Shown: piece by piece, positions 1 to 9,303 of the stretch
Layout: every line of letters starts with the position of its first letter
How positions within the stretch are numbered: position 1 is the stretch's first letter
Origin: Vulcaniibacterium thermophilum
Lineage (GTDB): Bacteria > Pseudomonadota > Gammaproteobacteria > Xanthomonadales > Xanthomonadaceae
Direction: 5' to 3'
NCBI RefSeq assembly: GCF_007923255.1
Contig: NZ_VOHJ01000030.1
Span: 1 to 35,022 of the forward strand
DNA: 35,022 nt
Made by a program: the position numbers and the translations under genes
The notes under the pieces: generated by a model
Seen by the model: the letters and a program-made list of their open reading frames with translations, nothing else
Told to the model about the DNA's origin: nothing
The model's database searches: none

Positions 1-2
1 TC

Positions 3-377
3 GGTCCGGAGACGCCCGTGGGCGCGCCGCGGACGGCGCAGCGCCCCGCCGCGGCGGCAGCGCCGCAGGTGGCGAGCGCGACGTCCGCCGCGCCCTTCGA
101 ACGCCGCGCCGCCCCGTCGCGGCGCCGCGGTGCGCAGACCCGCGAGGACGGGAATGCTTCGCTGCTGGCCTCCGCGCCGACGCGTGCGTCGTCGGCGAGC
201 AACCCGTTCAACGCGCCGCCGGTGGAGCCGGCCGCGCGCCCCTGGCCGCGTTCGCGGCTGCCGCTGGCCGGGGAAGGCGCGATGAACGCGCGTTTCGACG
301 AGCCCTCGCCGTTCTATCCGTTCGAGCCGCGTCTGCCCGAGCAGCCGGCCACCGAGCTGCCGGCTCCGCCGTACTGA
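3..377 (+). CDS. rseA: C-terminal end of an RseA-like sigma-E negative regulator (5' cut by window)
   Basis: The frame is open from the window edge to a TGA at 375-377, so only the last 124 or so residues are visible. They are rich in Ala, Pro, Arg and Ser with no recognisable domain, and end in a W-P-R-S-x-L-P element followed by F-Y-P-F-E-P-R-L-P. From memory this tail resembles the poorly conserved C-terminus of xanthomonad RseA anti-sigma factors. Those bind sigma-E (AlgU/RpoE) at the inner membrane and are encoded between rpoE and mucD. The position directly upstream of mucD supports the call. The sigma-binding N-terminus and membrane helix lie outside the window and cannot be checked, so the identification rests mainly on context. 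Confidence 0.6.
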   Translation, partial: GPETPVGAPRTAQRPAAAAAPQVASATSAAPFERRAAPSRRRGAQTREDGNASLLASAPTRASSASNPFNAPPVEPAARPWPRSRLPLAGEGAMNARFDEPSPFYPFEPRLPEQPATELPAPPY

Positions 378-466
378 TCCGTTGTGCTCCCCGTTCAGGC
401 GACGCCCGGTTGAACGCCGCGCGCACGCCCCGATTGTTGTCCGAAATCGCTACGAGGCCGATTCCG

Positions 467-1963
467 ATGAACCGACCCTCCCGTTCGCTGATCCTCGCCG
501 GCGCGCTCGTACTGGCGCTGCCGGCCGCCTGCACCGCGCAGTCGCCGTCCACGCCGATCGCGCCGCCGCCCGCCGCCACCCCCGCGCCGCCGCTGGTGCA
601 GGGCCTGCCCGACTTCACCCGCCTCGTGGAACGCGTCGGCCCGGCGGTGGTGAACATCCGCGCCGAGATCGCGCCGCGCCGCGCGCGCGGGGCGACGCCG
701 TACGACGACCAGATCCCCGAGATCTTCCGCCGCTTCTTCGGCGACGAGCTGCCGTTCCCGCAGATCCCCGGACCGGGCGCGCGCGGCGGCGTCTCGCTCG
801 GCAGCGGTTTTCTGATTTCCGACGACGGCTACGTGCTCACCAACCACCACGTGGTGGCCGGCGCCGACGAGATCACGGTGCTGATGTCGGACCGCCGCGA
901 GCTGAAGGCGAAGCTGATCGGCAGCGACGAGCAGTACGATGTCGCCCTGCTCAAGGTCGAAGGCAAAGGGCTGCCGTTCCTGCGCGCGGGTAATGCTGGA
1001 CTGGTGAAACCAGGACAGTGGGTGATCGCGATCGGCTCGCCGTTCGGGCTCGACCATTCGGTCACCGCCGGCATCGTCAGCGCCACCGGCCGCGCCAACC
1101 CGTATTCCGGCCAGCAGTACGTGCCGTTCATCCAGACCGACGTCGCCATCAACCGCGGCAACTCCGGCGGCCCGCTGCTCAACACCAGCGGCGAGGTGAT
1201 CGGCATCAACTCGCAGATCTTCTCCAACTCCGGCGGCTACATGGGCGTGAGCTTCGCGATCCCGATCGACATCGCGATGAACGCCGCCGAGCAGCTCCGC
1301 GCCACCGGCCGCGTCAGCCGCGGCCTGCTGGGCGTCAACGTGCAGCCGGTGGGGGCCGACGAGGCCGAGGCGTTCGATCTGCCCGACAGCCGGGGCGCGC
1401 TGGTCGCCGATGTCTCGCCGGGCAGCGCGGCCGAGAAGGCCGGCATCCAGCGCGGCGACGTCATCCGCGCGGTCAACGGCCGGCCGGTGAACACCTCCAG
1501 CGACCTGCCGCCGCTGATCGGCGCGCAGCGGCCGGGCACGCGCGTCACCGTGACCGTGTTCCGCGACGGCCGCGAGCGCGACATCGCCGTGGTGCTGGAC
1601 GCGGCCGAGGAGGCCGCTGCCGTGCCGGCGGCCGCGCGCGAAGGCGAGCCGGGCCGCGAGGCGCCGCCCGCCGCCGGCGCCAACCCGCTCGGACTGGTGA
1701 CGCAGGACCTCACCGCGGCCCAGCGGCAGCAGCTCGGCCTGCGCGCGGGCGAGGGCGTGCGCGTCGTGCGCGTGGGCCCCGCCGCCGCCGAAGCGGGCCT
1801 GCGGCCCGGCGACATCGTGCTGGCGGTGGGGCGCCGCTCGGTGGGCAGCGCCGCCGAACTCGAGCGTGCGCTCGCCGACGCCCGCCGCGGCGAGACGGTG
1901 ATGCTGCTGGTCCGCACCCAGAACGTGACGCGCTACGTCGCCGTGCGCGTGGGCGAGGAGTGA
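467..1963 (+). CDS. mucD: Periplasmic serine protease MucD (DegP/HtrA family)
   Basis: HtrA-family periplasmic protease/chaperone of 498 residues that degrades misfolded envelope proteins and restrains the sigma-E response. I start it at ATG 467, not the upstream in-frame ATG at 410. The later start gives a clean Sec signal peptide (Met-Asn-Arg-Pro then a hydrophobic core to about residue 24) and has a GAGGC-type ribosome site 8 bp upstream. The catalytic triad is visible: His128 in T-N-H-H-V-V, Asp158 in Y-D-V-A-L-L and Ser233 in G-N-S-G-G-P. Two PDZ domains follow, at about residues 280-370 and 400-495, joined by an Ala/Glu-rich linker. Cys22 is preceded by Pro-Ala-Ala, a poor lipobox, so cleavage by signal peptidase I is more likely. 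It follows the rseA-like tail as in the algU operon. Confidence 0.95.
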   Translation: MNRPSRSLILAGALVLALPAACTAQSPSTPIAPPPAATPAPPLVQGLPDFTRLVERVGPAVVNIRAEIAPRRARGATPYDDQIPEIFRRFFGDELPFPQIPGPGARGGVSLGSGFLISDDGYVLTNHHVVAGADEITVLMSDRRELKAKLIGSDEQYDVALLKVEGKGLPFLRAGNAGLVKPGQWVIAIGSPFGLDHSVTAGIVSATGRANPYSGQQYVPFIQTDVAINRGNSGGPLLNTSGEVIGINSQIFSNSGGYMGVSFAIPIDIAMNAAEQLRATGRVSRGLLGVNVQPVGADEAEAFDLPDSRGALVADVSPGSAAEKAGIQRGDVIRAVNGRPVNTSSDLPPLIGAQRPGTRVTVTVFRDGRERDIAVVLDAAEEAAAVPAAAREGEPGREAPPAAGANPLGLVTQDLTAAQRQQLGLRAGEGVRVVRVGPAAAEAGLRPGDIVLAVGRRSVGSAAELERALADARRGETVMLLVRTQNVTRYVAVRVGEE

Positions 1964-2013
1964 GGCGCGACGCCGCGTCCGCCGGCCGTGCTGCCGGCGG
2001 GCGCGGGCGCCTG

Positions 2014-2022
2014 TGCGATAAT
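2014..2022 (+). promoter_or_regulatory. Extended -10 promoter candidate for lepA
   Basis: TGCGATAAT has a GATAAT hexamer with the extended -10 TG motif, 41 bp before the lepA start codon in the mucD-lepA gap. No good -35 hexamer is visible at 16-18 bp, which is tolerable for an extended -10 promoter. Prediction from sequence only. Confidence 0.4.
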
Positions 2023-2063
2023 CCCGCGTTCCCCTGATCCCGTAAGGCGGCGCGCGCGCCCGC

Positions 2064-3857
<1,794 letters not shown>

Positions 3858-3864
3858 GACATTC

Positions 3865-4002
3865 GGGAATGGGGAATCGGGAATGGCTCCAGGCGCGGTG
3901 ATTCGCGCAGGGGCGCACCTGCGTCTACCATTCCCGGGTTCTCCGGCGGGCGGTAGCCGGATGGCTTGCCCGACGATTCCCGATTCCCCATTCCCGATTC
4001 CC
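3865..4002. repeat. Inverted heptad-repeat element between lepA and lepB
   Basis: Three head-to-tail heptads (GGGAATG, GGGAATC, GGGAATG; 3865-3885) start 7 bp after the lepA stop. Four heptads of opposite orientation (GATTCCC, GATTCCC, CATTCCC, GATTCCC; 3975-4002) end 11 bp before the lepB ATG. The arms are complementary over about three units and enclose an 89-bp spacer. The same architecture recurs at era/recO and rlmD/CYTH. Confidence 0.9.
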
Positions 4003-4013
4003 GGATACGACGC

Positions 4014-4811
4014 ATGCGCTGGTTCGAAATCGCCCTCGTCAGCCTGACCCTGTTCACCGGTGCGGTCTGGCTGCTCGACAAGCTGTTCCTCGCCAGGCGG
4101 CGTGCGGCGCACGCGGACCGGATCGATGTGGAGGCCAAGGAGCCGGCGATCGTCGACTACTCCAAGGCGTTCTTTCCGGTGCTGGCGGTGGTGCTGATCC
4201 TGCGCAGCTTCGTCGCCGAGCCGTTCCGGATCCCGTCCAATTCGATGATGCCGACGCTGCTCACCGGCGACTTCATCCTGGTCAACAAGTTCACCTACGG
4301 CCTGCGCCTGCCGATCACCAACCGCAAGTTGGTGGACATCGGCGCACCGGAGCGCGGCGACGTGGTGGTGTTCCGTCCACCGCAGCATCCGGACCAGGAC
4401 TGGATCAAGCGCGTGGTGGGGTTGCCGGGAGACCGCATCGAGTTCGTCGACAACCAGCTCATCGTCAACGGCAAGCCGGTCGAGTACCTGCCGGTCGGCA
4501 CCTACACCGGCGTCGGCAAGGGTGCGGAGATGACCGGCGCCACCGAGCTGGTCGAGAAACTGCCCGGTCGCGAGCACCGGGTGCTGGAGACGCCCGACAT
4601 CGTCGGCTTCGGCCAGAGCGTGTGGGAGGTGCCCGCCGGGCACTACTTCGTGATGGGCGACAACCGCGACCGCAGCGACGACAGCCGCTTCTGGGGCTTC
4701 CTGCCGGAGAAGAACATCCGCGGCCGGGCGTTCCTCATCTGGCTGAACTGTGAAGGCTGGTTCTGTTCCGGCGCCTTCGACACCTCCCGGATCGGAACCC
4801 GCATCCCGTAA
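4014..4811 (+). CDS. lepB: Signal peptidase I
   Basis: Inner-membrane serine protease that removes signal peptides from Sec and Tat substrates (265 residues). Two hydrophobic segments, at about residues 4-21 and 51-64, anchor it with the catalytic domain in the periplasm. The Ser-Lys dyad is visible: Ser77 in P-S-N-S-M-M-P-T and Lys132 in D-W-I-K-R-V-V-G-L-P-G-D. Their 55-residue spacing equals that of E. coli LepB (Ser90/Lys145). The box E motif M-G-D-N-R-D-x-S-x-D-S-R follows. ATG 4014 is chosen over an in-frame ATG at 3966 because the upstream codons are heptad-repeat DNA encoding Phe-Pro-Ile-Pro repeats and are not conserved protein. No clear Shine-Dalgarno sequence precedes the ATG. Confidence 0.96.
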   Translation: MRWFEIALVSLTLFTGAVWLLDKLFLARRRAAHADRIDVEAKEPAIVDYSKAFFPVLAVVLILRSFVAEPFRIPSNSMMPTLLTGDFILVNKFTYGLRLPITNRKLVDIGAPERGDVVVFRPPQHPDQDWIKRVVGLPGDRIEFVDNQLIVNGKPVEYLPVGTYTGVGKGAEMTGATELVEKLPGREHRVLETPDIVGFGQSVWEVPAGHYFVMGDNRDRSDDSRFWGFLPEKNIRGRAFLIWLNCEGWFCSGAFDTSRIGTRIP

Positions 4812-4874
4812 GCTGCACGGGGGCGCCGCGGGGTGCGGCGCCGGGGACGGTATCGCTAACGGGGAGCAACGACG

Positions 4875-5252
4875 ATGAAGCGCGCGCAGAAGGGCATCAC
4901 CCTGGTCGGGTTCATCATGGTGCTGGCGGTGGTGGGCGTGTTCGCCTACATGGGCATGAAGGTCGTGCCGATGTATCTGGAGTTCTTCGCGGTGAAGGAC
5001 GCCGCCAACGGCGTGGCCAAGGAATCCGGCATCACCGAGATGGACGCGAGCAAGGTCGAGGACCTGTTCTTCCGCCGGCTGGACGTGAGCTACGCCGACA
5101 GCGTCAAGCGGGACAACGTCAAGGTCGTGCGCAAGGACGCCGGCTACGTGATGACGATCGAGTACGAGGTGCGCAAGCCGCTGATCGCCAATCTCGACGT
5201 CGTCGGCCGGTTCGACCTCACCCAAGAGATCAAGCGGGGCGGTGGCGACTGA
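4875..5252 (+). CDS. DUF4845 family small membrane protein
   Basis: A 125-residue protein with one N-terminal transmembrane helix (about residues 8-30, rich in Val, Phe, Ile, Met) after a short basic stretch (M-K-R-A-Q-K). A soluble, presumably periplasmic domain of about 90 residues follows. The length, the type-IV-pilin-like start G-I-T-L-V-G-F and the place between lepB and rnc match the DUF4845 family, whose function is unknown. A GGGGAGC ribosome site precedes ATG 4875. Its last 11 bp overlap the start of rnc, suggesting translational coupling. Family assignment rests on context and appearance; no activity can be inferred. Confidence 0.85.
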   Translation: MKRAQKGITLVGFIMVLAVVGVFAYMGMKVVPMYLEFFAVKDAANGVAKESGITEMDASKVEDLFFRRLDVSYADSVKRDNVKVVRKDAGYVMTIEYEVRKPLIANLDVVGRFDLTQEIKRGGGD

Positions 5253-5922
5253 CCGGCTCGGCCACCGGTTCGCGGCGCCTGCGCTGCTCGCGCAGGCGCT
5301 GACGCATCGCAGCGCCGGTTCGCCGCACAACGAGCGTCTGGAATTCCTCGGCGATGCGCTGGTCAACCTGATCGTCGCCGAGGCGTTGTACCAGCGCTGG
5401 CCGCAGGCCGACGAAGGCGCACTGACGCGCGCGCGCGCCGAGCTGGTGCGCGAATCGTCGCTGGCCGCGATCGCGCGCCGTCTGGCGCTCGGCGAGCGGC
5501 TCACGCTCGGGCCCGGCGAAATGAAGTCCGGCGGCCATCGCCGCGATTCCATCCTGGCCGATGCGCTCGAGGCGGTGATCGGCGCGATCTACCTCGATGC
5601 CGGCTTCGAGACCTGCCGCGCGGTCGCGCTGCCGTGGTTCGCCGAGGCGCTGGAGGCGCTGCCGCCGCCGCACAAGGTCGGCAAGGACGCCAAGACGCGG
5701 CTGCAGGAGTGGCTGCAGGCGCGCGGCCTGCCGCTGCCGGTGTACGCGCTGCTGTCGGAGAGCGGCGAGGAGCACGCCAAGGTGTTCCGGGTGTCGTGCG
5801 CGCTGACGCAACCGGAACTGGCGACCGAAGGCGAGGGCACCTCGCGCCGGTCCGCCGAGCAGGTCGCCGCGGAGGCCGCATTGAGCCGCCTGCGCGAGGA
5901 GCAGGGCGCGCAGGCGCCGTGA
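5242..5922 (+). CDS. rnc: Ribonuclease III
   Basis: Double-strand-specific endoribonuclease for rRNA precursor and mRNA processing (226 residues). It starts at GTG 5242, inside the end of the DUF4845 gene (11-bp overlap), with GGGG just upstream. The RNase III signature E-R-L-E-F-L-G-D-A lies at residues 31-39, with catalytic Glu and Asp residues. A second acidic cluster, [13 protein letters not shown], follows. The C-terminal double-stranded RNA-binding domain occupies about residues 150-222 and contains [11 protein letters not shown] and [10 protein letters not shown]. The rnc-era order is conserved in many bacteria. Confidence 0.96.
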   Translation: MATDRLGHRFAAPALLAQALTHRSAGSPHNERLEFLGDALVNLIVAEALYQRWPQADEGALTRARAELVRESSLAAIARRLALGERLTLGPGEMKSGGHRRDSILADALEAVIGAIYLDAGFETCRAVALPWFAEALEALPPPHKVGKDAKTRLQEWLQARGLPLPVYALLSESGEEHAKVFRVSCALTQPELATEGEGTSRRSAEQVAAEAALSRLREEQGAQAP

Positions 5923-5952
5923 GTCGGCGCGGCGCCGTCGAGGCGCCGTGCA

Positions 5953-5981
5953 TTGCCCCGCCACGCCCGCGCCCGGACAAT
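5953..5981 (+). promoter_or_regulatory. Sigma-70-type promoter in front of era, placed for a leaderless transcript
   Basis: TTGCCC (5953-5958) and GACAAT (5976-5981) are separated by exactly 17 bp. Six base pairs lie between the -10 hexamer and the era ATG at 5988, so a normal start site about 7 bp downstream would fall on the start codon. No Shine-Dalgarno sequence is visible in front of era. Prediction from sequence only. Confidence 0.5.
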
Positions 5982-5987
5982 CCGCGC

Positions 5988-6899
5988 ATGAGCGAAACCC
6001 CCTCCTATCGCGCCGGCCACGTGGCCGTCATCGGCCGTCCGAACGTCGGCAAGTCCACGTTGATCAACGCGCTGGTCGGCGCCAAGGTCAGCATCGTCTC
6101 GCCGCGCCCGCAGACCACCCGGCACCGGCTGCTCGGCATCGCGACGTTTCCGGACGGGCAACTGGTGCTGGTCGACACGCCCGGCATCCACCGCGATTTC
6201 GGCAAGGCGAGCGCGACCGCCATGCACCGCTTCATGAACCGCGCGGCGCGCGGCGCCCTGGAGGGCGTGGACGCGGCGCTGCTGGTGGTGCAGGCCGGAC
6301 GCTGGGACGACGCCGACGCGCTCGCCTACGACACGCTGGCGAAGGCCGGCCTGCCGGTGGTGCTGGTGGTCAACCAGGTCGATCGCGTGAAGGACAAGGC
6401 GGCGCTGTTGCCCTATCTGGCGGAGGTGGCGCAAGGCCGCGAGTTCGCCGCCGTGCATCCGGTGTCCGCGCTCAAGCGCAAGGGGCTGGAGGCGCTGGTG
6501 AAGGACGTGCTGGCGCTGCTTCCCGAGCAGGAGGCGCTGTATCCGGAGGACGAGATCACCGACAGGAGCCAGCGCTTCCTCGCCGCCGAACTGGTGCGCG
6601 AGCAGTTGATGCGCCAGCTCGGCGACGAACTGCCGTACGCGACCACGGTGGAGATCGAGCGCTTCGAGCAGGAAGGCCGGCTGGCGCGCATCGGCGCGGT
6701 GATCTGGGTCGAGCGCGACGGCCAGAAGGCGATCGTGATCGGCAAGGGCGGCGAGCGCCTGCGCGAGATCGGCAGCAAGGCGCGCGTGCAGATGGAACGC
6801 CTGTTCGGTTGCAAGGTGTTCCTCGAGACCTGGGTGCGCGTGCGCGAGGGCTGGAGCGACGATGAGGCGGCGTTGCGGGCGTTCGGGTATACGGAGTGA
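5988..6899 (+). CDS. era: GTPase Era, 16S rRNA/30S assembly factor
   Basis: Ras-like GTPase of 303 residues that binds the 3' end of 16S rRNA and assists 30S subunit maturation. GTPase motifs: G-R-P-N-V-G-K-S-T (G1, residues 16-24), T-T-R-H-R (G2), D-T-P-G (G3, residues 63-66), N-Q-V-D (G4) and S-A-L-K (G5). A C-terminal KH domain contains [11 protein letters not shown] and ends in the family's [11 protein letters not shown]. The frame is open upstream into rnc, but conserved Era sequence begins at ATG 5988. A promoter-like element sits right before this codon. The stop is followed after 6 bp by the large heptad array. Confidence 0.97.
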   Translation: MSETPSYRAGHVAVIGRPNVGKSTLINALVGAKVSIVSPRPQTTRHRLLGIATFPDGQLVLVDTPGIHRDFGKASATAMHRFMNRAARGALEGVDAALLVVQAGRWDDADALAYDTLAKAGLPVVLVVNQVDRVKDKAALLPYLAEVAQGREFAAVHPVSALKRKGLEALVKDVLALLPEQEALYPEDEITDRSQRFLAAELVREQLMRQLGDELPYATTVEIERFEQEGRLARIGAVIWVERDGQKAIVIGKGGERLREIGSKARVQMERLFGCKVFLETWVRVREGWSDDEAALRAFGYTE

Positions 6900-6905
6900 A
6901 GCGCC

Positions 6906-7344
6906 GGGAGTCGGGGGTCGGGAATCGGGAATCGGGAATCGGGAACTGGGAACGGGGAACGGGGAACGGGGAATCGGGAATCGGGAATCGGGAATCAGGA
7001 ATCGATCCTGTGGCGGGCCGGACGCTGTGTGGCATTGCGCAAGGGGGATCGGGGACGATCGCCGATTCCCCATTCCCCATTCCCCATTCCCCTTTCCTCA
7101 TTCCCCATTCCCCATTCCCCGTTCCCCGTTCCCCATTCCCCGTTCCCCATTCCCCATTCCCCATTCCCCATTCCCCATTCCCCATTCCCCATTCCCCATT
7201 CCCCATTCCCGATTCCCGATTCCCGATTCCCGATTCCCGATTCCCGATTCCCGATTCCCGATTCCCGATTCCCGATTCCCGATTCCCGATTCCCCATTCC
7301 CGATTCCCGATTCCCGATTCCCCGTTCCCCGTTCCCCGTTCCCC
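6906..7344. repeat. Large inverted heptad array (14 + 40 units) between era and recO
   Basis: Positions 6906-7003 hold 14 contiguous 7-bp units of the GGGAATC type, including variants GGGAACG, GGGGGTC and AGGAATC. Positions 7065-7344 hold exactly 40 contiguous units of the opposite orientation: 18 ATTCCCC, 15 ATTCCCG, 6 GTTCCCC and one TTTCCTC. A 61-bp unique spacer (7004-7064) separates them. Positions 6948-6995 are the perfect reverse complement of 7296-7343 (48 bp). The array begins 6 bp after the era stop and ends 6 bp before the recO ATG. The heptad has no stop codon in any frame, so long meaningless reading frames cross it on both strands. Confidence 0.97.
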
Positions 7345-7350
7345 TGACAC

Positions 7351-8091
7351 ATGCGCTACACCGCCCAACCCGCCTTCGTGCTGCATGCGCGCCCATGGCG
7401 GGAGACCAGCCTGCTGGTCGAGGTGCTGAGCCTGGAGCACGGACGGCTGGGGCTGGTGGCGCGCGGGGTGCAGGGGCCGAAGCGGCACGCGCTGCGCGCG
7501 GCGTTGCAGCCGCTTCAGCACATCCGCTTCGATGCCGTGCAACGCGGTGAGCTGGCGACGCTGACCGCGGCGGAGGCGCTGGATGCGGCGCCGCGGCTGG
7601 CGGGCGAGGCGGCGCTCGCCGGCTTCTATCTCAACGAGCTGACCCTGCGTCTGGCGCCTCGCCACGACCCGGTGCCCGACCTGTTCGCCGCGTATGCGCG
7701 CGCCCGCGTGCGCCTGGCCAGCGACGAGGCGCTGGCGTGGACGCTGCGTCGCTTCGAGCGCGATCTGCTGGAGGCCATCGGCGTCGGCTTCGACTGGGCG
7801 CACGACGCCGACGGCCGGCCGATCGATCCGGCCGCGCGCTACCGTCTCGATCCCGAGCACGGCCCGCGCCGGCTGCTCAGCGATCGCGGCCACGACGAAC
7901 GCAGCCAGGCCGCCACCGGTCGCGCGCTGCTTGCGCTCGGCGAAGACCGCTCGCCCGACGCCGACGACCTCGCCAGCCTGCGCCTCGCGCTGCGCGCGCT
8001 GCTGGCGCACTACCTCGGTCCGCGCGGGTTGAAGTCGTGGGAGATGCTGGGCGAACTGTCGCGGGTGATGCGGGACGCGGGCGGGGCGTAG
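7351..8091 (+). CDS. recO: DNA repair protein RecO
   Basis: RecFOR-pathway mediator of 246 residues that loads RecA on SSB-coated DNA and anneals strands. The N-terminal OB-fold region (about residues 1-80) shows the family pattern, with [12 protein letters not shown] near residue 10 and [10 protein letters not shown] near residue 31. The rest is the helical C-terminal domain. No Cys-x-x-Cys zinc motif is present, as in E. coli RecO. ATG 7351 lies 6 bp after a 280-bp pyrimidine-rich heptad array, so there is no Shine-Dalgarno sequence. Initiation may depend on coupling to era or on RNA structure (inference). Confidence 0.93.
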   Translation: MRYTAQPAFVLHARPWRETSLLVEVLSLEHGRLGLVARGVQGPKRHALRAALQPLQHIRFDAVQRGELATLTAAEALDAAPRLAGEAALAGFYLNELTLRLAPRHDPVPDLFAAYARARVRLASDEALAWTLRRFERDLLEAIGVGFDWAHDADGRPIDPAARYRLDPEHGPRRLLSDRGHDERSQAATGRALLALGEDRSPDADDLASLRLALRALLAHYLGPRGLKSWEMLGELSRVMRDAGGA

Positions 8092-8159
8092 GGGCCCTTC
8101 CGAATCTGCGGGACGGTGCAGGCTGGCTCGTCCGTTGCTTCGTGCATGCGCAACACAAT

Positions 8160-8185
8160 GGGCCCCGGCCTTCGCCGGGGCGACG
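8160..8185 (+). repeat. REP-like palindrome, copy 1
   Basis: An 8-bp perfect stem, GCCCCGGC / GCCGGGGC, with a CTTC loop (8162-8181), flanked by GGG and GACG. A close copy with the same stem and a TTGC loop lies at 31245-31270, inside the pgi-queG gap. Two near-identical 26-bp palindromes in different intergenic regions suggest a dispersed REP family. Confidence 0.75.
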
Positions 8186-8345
8186 GTGGGCGTTGGCTGC
8201 GACGCACACGGCGCGGGGCGTTCTGGCGCTCCGTGCCGGTGCGGAAGGCGGGCCGCGGCGTAAGCGGCGCGTGCCGATCAAGTGAGGCGATCCCGTCATC
8301 CCGGTGAAGGCCACTGCTGTCCGGAATCCAGCCGCCCTTCGTGCT

Positions 8346-8430
8346 CGTCATCCCCGCGCAAGCGGGGATCCATGGACGTCACGCAAGCCGCAGCCAACGT
8401 CGATGGATTCCCGCTTACGCAGGAACGACG
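8346..8430. repeat. Inverted pair of REP-like units (BIME-like)
   Basis: Positions 8346-8372 read CGTCATCCCCGCGCAAGCGG and then GGATCCA. Positions 8404-8430 carry a diverged copy in the opposite orientation (reverse complement begins CGTCGTTCCTGCGTAAGCGG). Each unit has its own internal CCCGC/GCGGG hairpin, and the 31-bp spacer makes a larger stem possible. This is the layout of paired REP elements between convergent genes. Confidence 0.8.
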
Positions 8431-8527
8431 AAAGCAGGCCTCCGGGCGATCAGTGGGCCACGCCGCGCGAACAGGTCGCCATGCGCGCCAACTCCGCTCT
8501 CCGTCGTTGCTGCGCAGGCTCGGACAG

Positions 8528-8550
8528 CCGTGGGCGAAAGCCGGGATCCA
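8528..8550 (+). repeat. Partial REP-like unit
   Basis: The sequence GGGCGAAAGCCGGGATCCA (within 8532-8550) matches the 3' half of the unit at 8346-8372. It lies just before the stop codon of the convergent receiver-Hpt gene. The 5' half is degenerate. Confidence 0.5.
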
Positions 8551-8566
8551 TTCTCGACGTGCTGCC

Positions 8567-9274
8567 TCAGCCGTGATCCGGCACCGGTGTGAACGCCGCC
8601 AGTGTCTCCTCCACCGCGTCGAGAAACGTGCGCAGCGCCGAGGGATCATCCGGCGCCGCATGCAACGCCGCCACCGCATGCTCCAGCCGGGCCGCGCCGA
8701 CGAAGCCGCAGCTCGCGCGCAGGCGGTGCAGCAGGCCGCGCAGGCGCTCGCCGTCGCCGGTGCGCACCGCCGCCTCGACCTCGGCGCGCACGCCGGGCAG
8801 CTCGGCGTGGAACAGACCGCGCAAGGCCGACACATGCCGCGCGCCGCCGAGCGCGCGTTCGGCCCGGGCGTCGTCCCAGAGCGGCACGCCCGCGCCCGTC
8901 GCTCCCGGCAGATGCCGGCGCACCGCCGCCTGCAGCGCGTCGGCCGACAGCGGCTTGACCAGCACTTCGGCGAATCCGGCGGCGATCAGGGCCTCGGCCA
9001 CGGACCGCTCGCGTGCGGCCGTGTGGGCCAGGGCGACCACGCCGGGGCGTCGCGCGCGCATGGCGGAGAGCGCGGCGATGCCGTCGCCGTCGGGCAGGTG
9101 GGCGTCCACCAGCCAGAGGTCGAACGCCGCGGCGTCCAGCGCCCGCAGCGCCGCCGCGCCGTCGCCGGCGAGGACCACCTGCGCCGGCAGCGCGCGCAGC
9201 GCCTCGCCCAGGAACGCGGCGCTCACCGCATCGTCCTCGACCAGCAGCAGGCGGGGGTGATCGGGTGACGTCAT
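8567..9274 (-). CDS. Response-regulator receiver protein with C-terminal Hpt domain
   Basis: A 235-residue cytoplasmic signalling protein with two phosphotransfer modules. The receiver domain (residues 7-122) has the acidic pair E13-D14-D15, the phospho-acceptor Asp57 in L-V-D-A-H-L-P-D-G-D-G, Thr85 and Lys107 in V-L-V-K-P. The C-terminal half (about 135-230) is helical and looks like an Hpt domain, with candidate phospho-His183 in L-L-H-R-L-R-A-S-C-G-F. There is no DNA-binding or enzymatic output domain. It may therefore work as a phosphorelay intermediate or sink for a hybrid kinase encoded elsewhere (inference). The start codon lies 30 bp from the divergent ydbH-like gene, so the two control regions overlap. 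Confidence 0.85.
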   Translation of the reverse strand: MTSPDHPRLLLVEDDAVSAAFLGEALRALPAQVVLAGDGAAALRALDAAAFDLWLVDAHLPDGDGIAALSAMRARRPGVVALAHTAARERSVAEALIAAGFAEVLVKPLSADALQAAVRRHLPGATGAGVPLWDDARAERALGGARHVSALRGLFHAELPGVRAEVEAAVRTGDGERLRGLLHRLRASCGFVGAARLEHAVAALHAAPDDPSALRTFLDAVEETLAAFTPVPDHG

Positions 9275-9291
9275 GTCGTGCCTCTCCTCGG

Positions 9292-9297
9292 TATGCT
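9292..9297 (+). promoter_or_regulatory. -10 element candidate for the ydbH-like gene
   Basis: TATGCT at 9292-9297 is followed by 6 bp and then ATG 9304, the spacing expected for a leaderless transcript. No convincing -35 hexamer is seen. The site lies in the 29-bp gap between divergent genes. Prediction only. Confidence 0.35.
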
Positions 9298-9303
9298 GGG
9301 CCG

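Larger units (their letters stand above)
8092..8566. other. Gene-free stretch with REP-like elements
   Basis: There are 475 bp between the recO stop and the stop codon of the convergent receiver-Hpt gene. I see no reading frame with protein-like character. The stretch holds several palindromic repeat units, annotated separately at 8160-8185, 8346-8430 and 8528-8550, plus a weaker unit near 8296-8333 (CGTCATCCCGG ... CCGGAATCCAG). Confidence 0.7.

Noticed and set aside
6906-7344. CRISPR array
   Set aside because: The 7-bp units are contiguous with no spacers, and there is no cas gene. The only unique stretch is one 61-bp centre between opposite-orientation arms.
6862-7429. Several open frames (plus and minus) with F-P-I-P or G-N-R-E-S-G-I repeats
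   Set aside because: They are translations of the heptad DNA, which is stop-free in every frame. They have no ribosome site and no domain.
8116-8592. Short frames in the recO/receiver-Hpt gap
   Set aside because: They overlap REP-like palindromes, have no ribosome sites and no protein-like composition.
9013-9303. N-terminal extension of the ydbH-like gene
   Set aside because: The frame is open upstream, but it is antisense to the receiver domain and Arg/Pro-rich. A signal peptide begins at 9304/9316.
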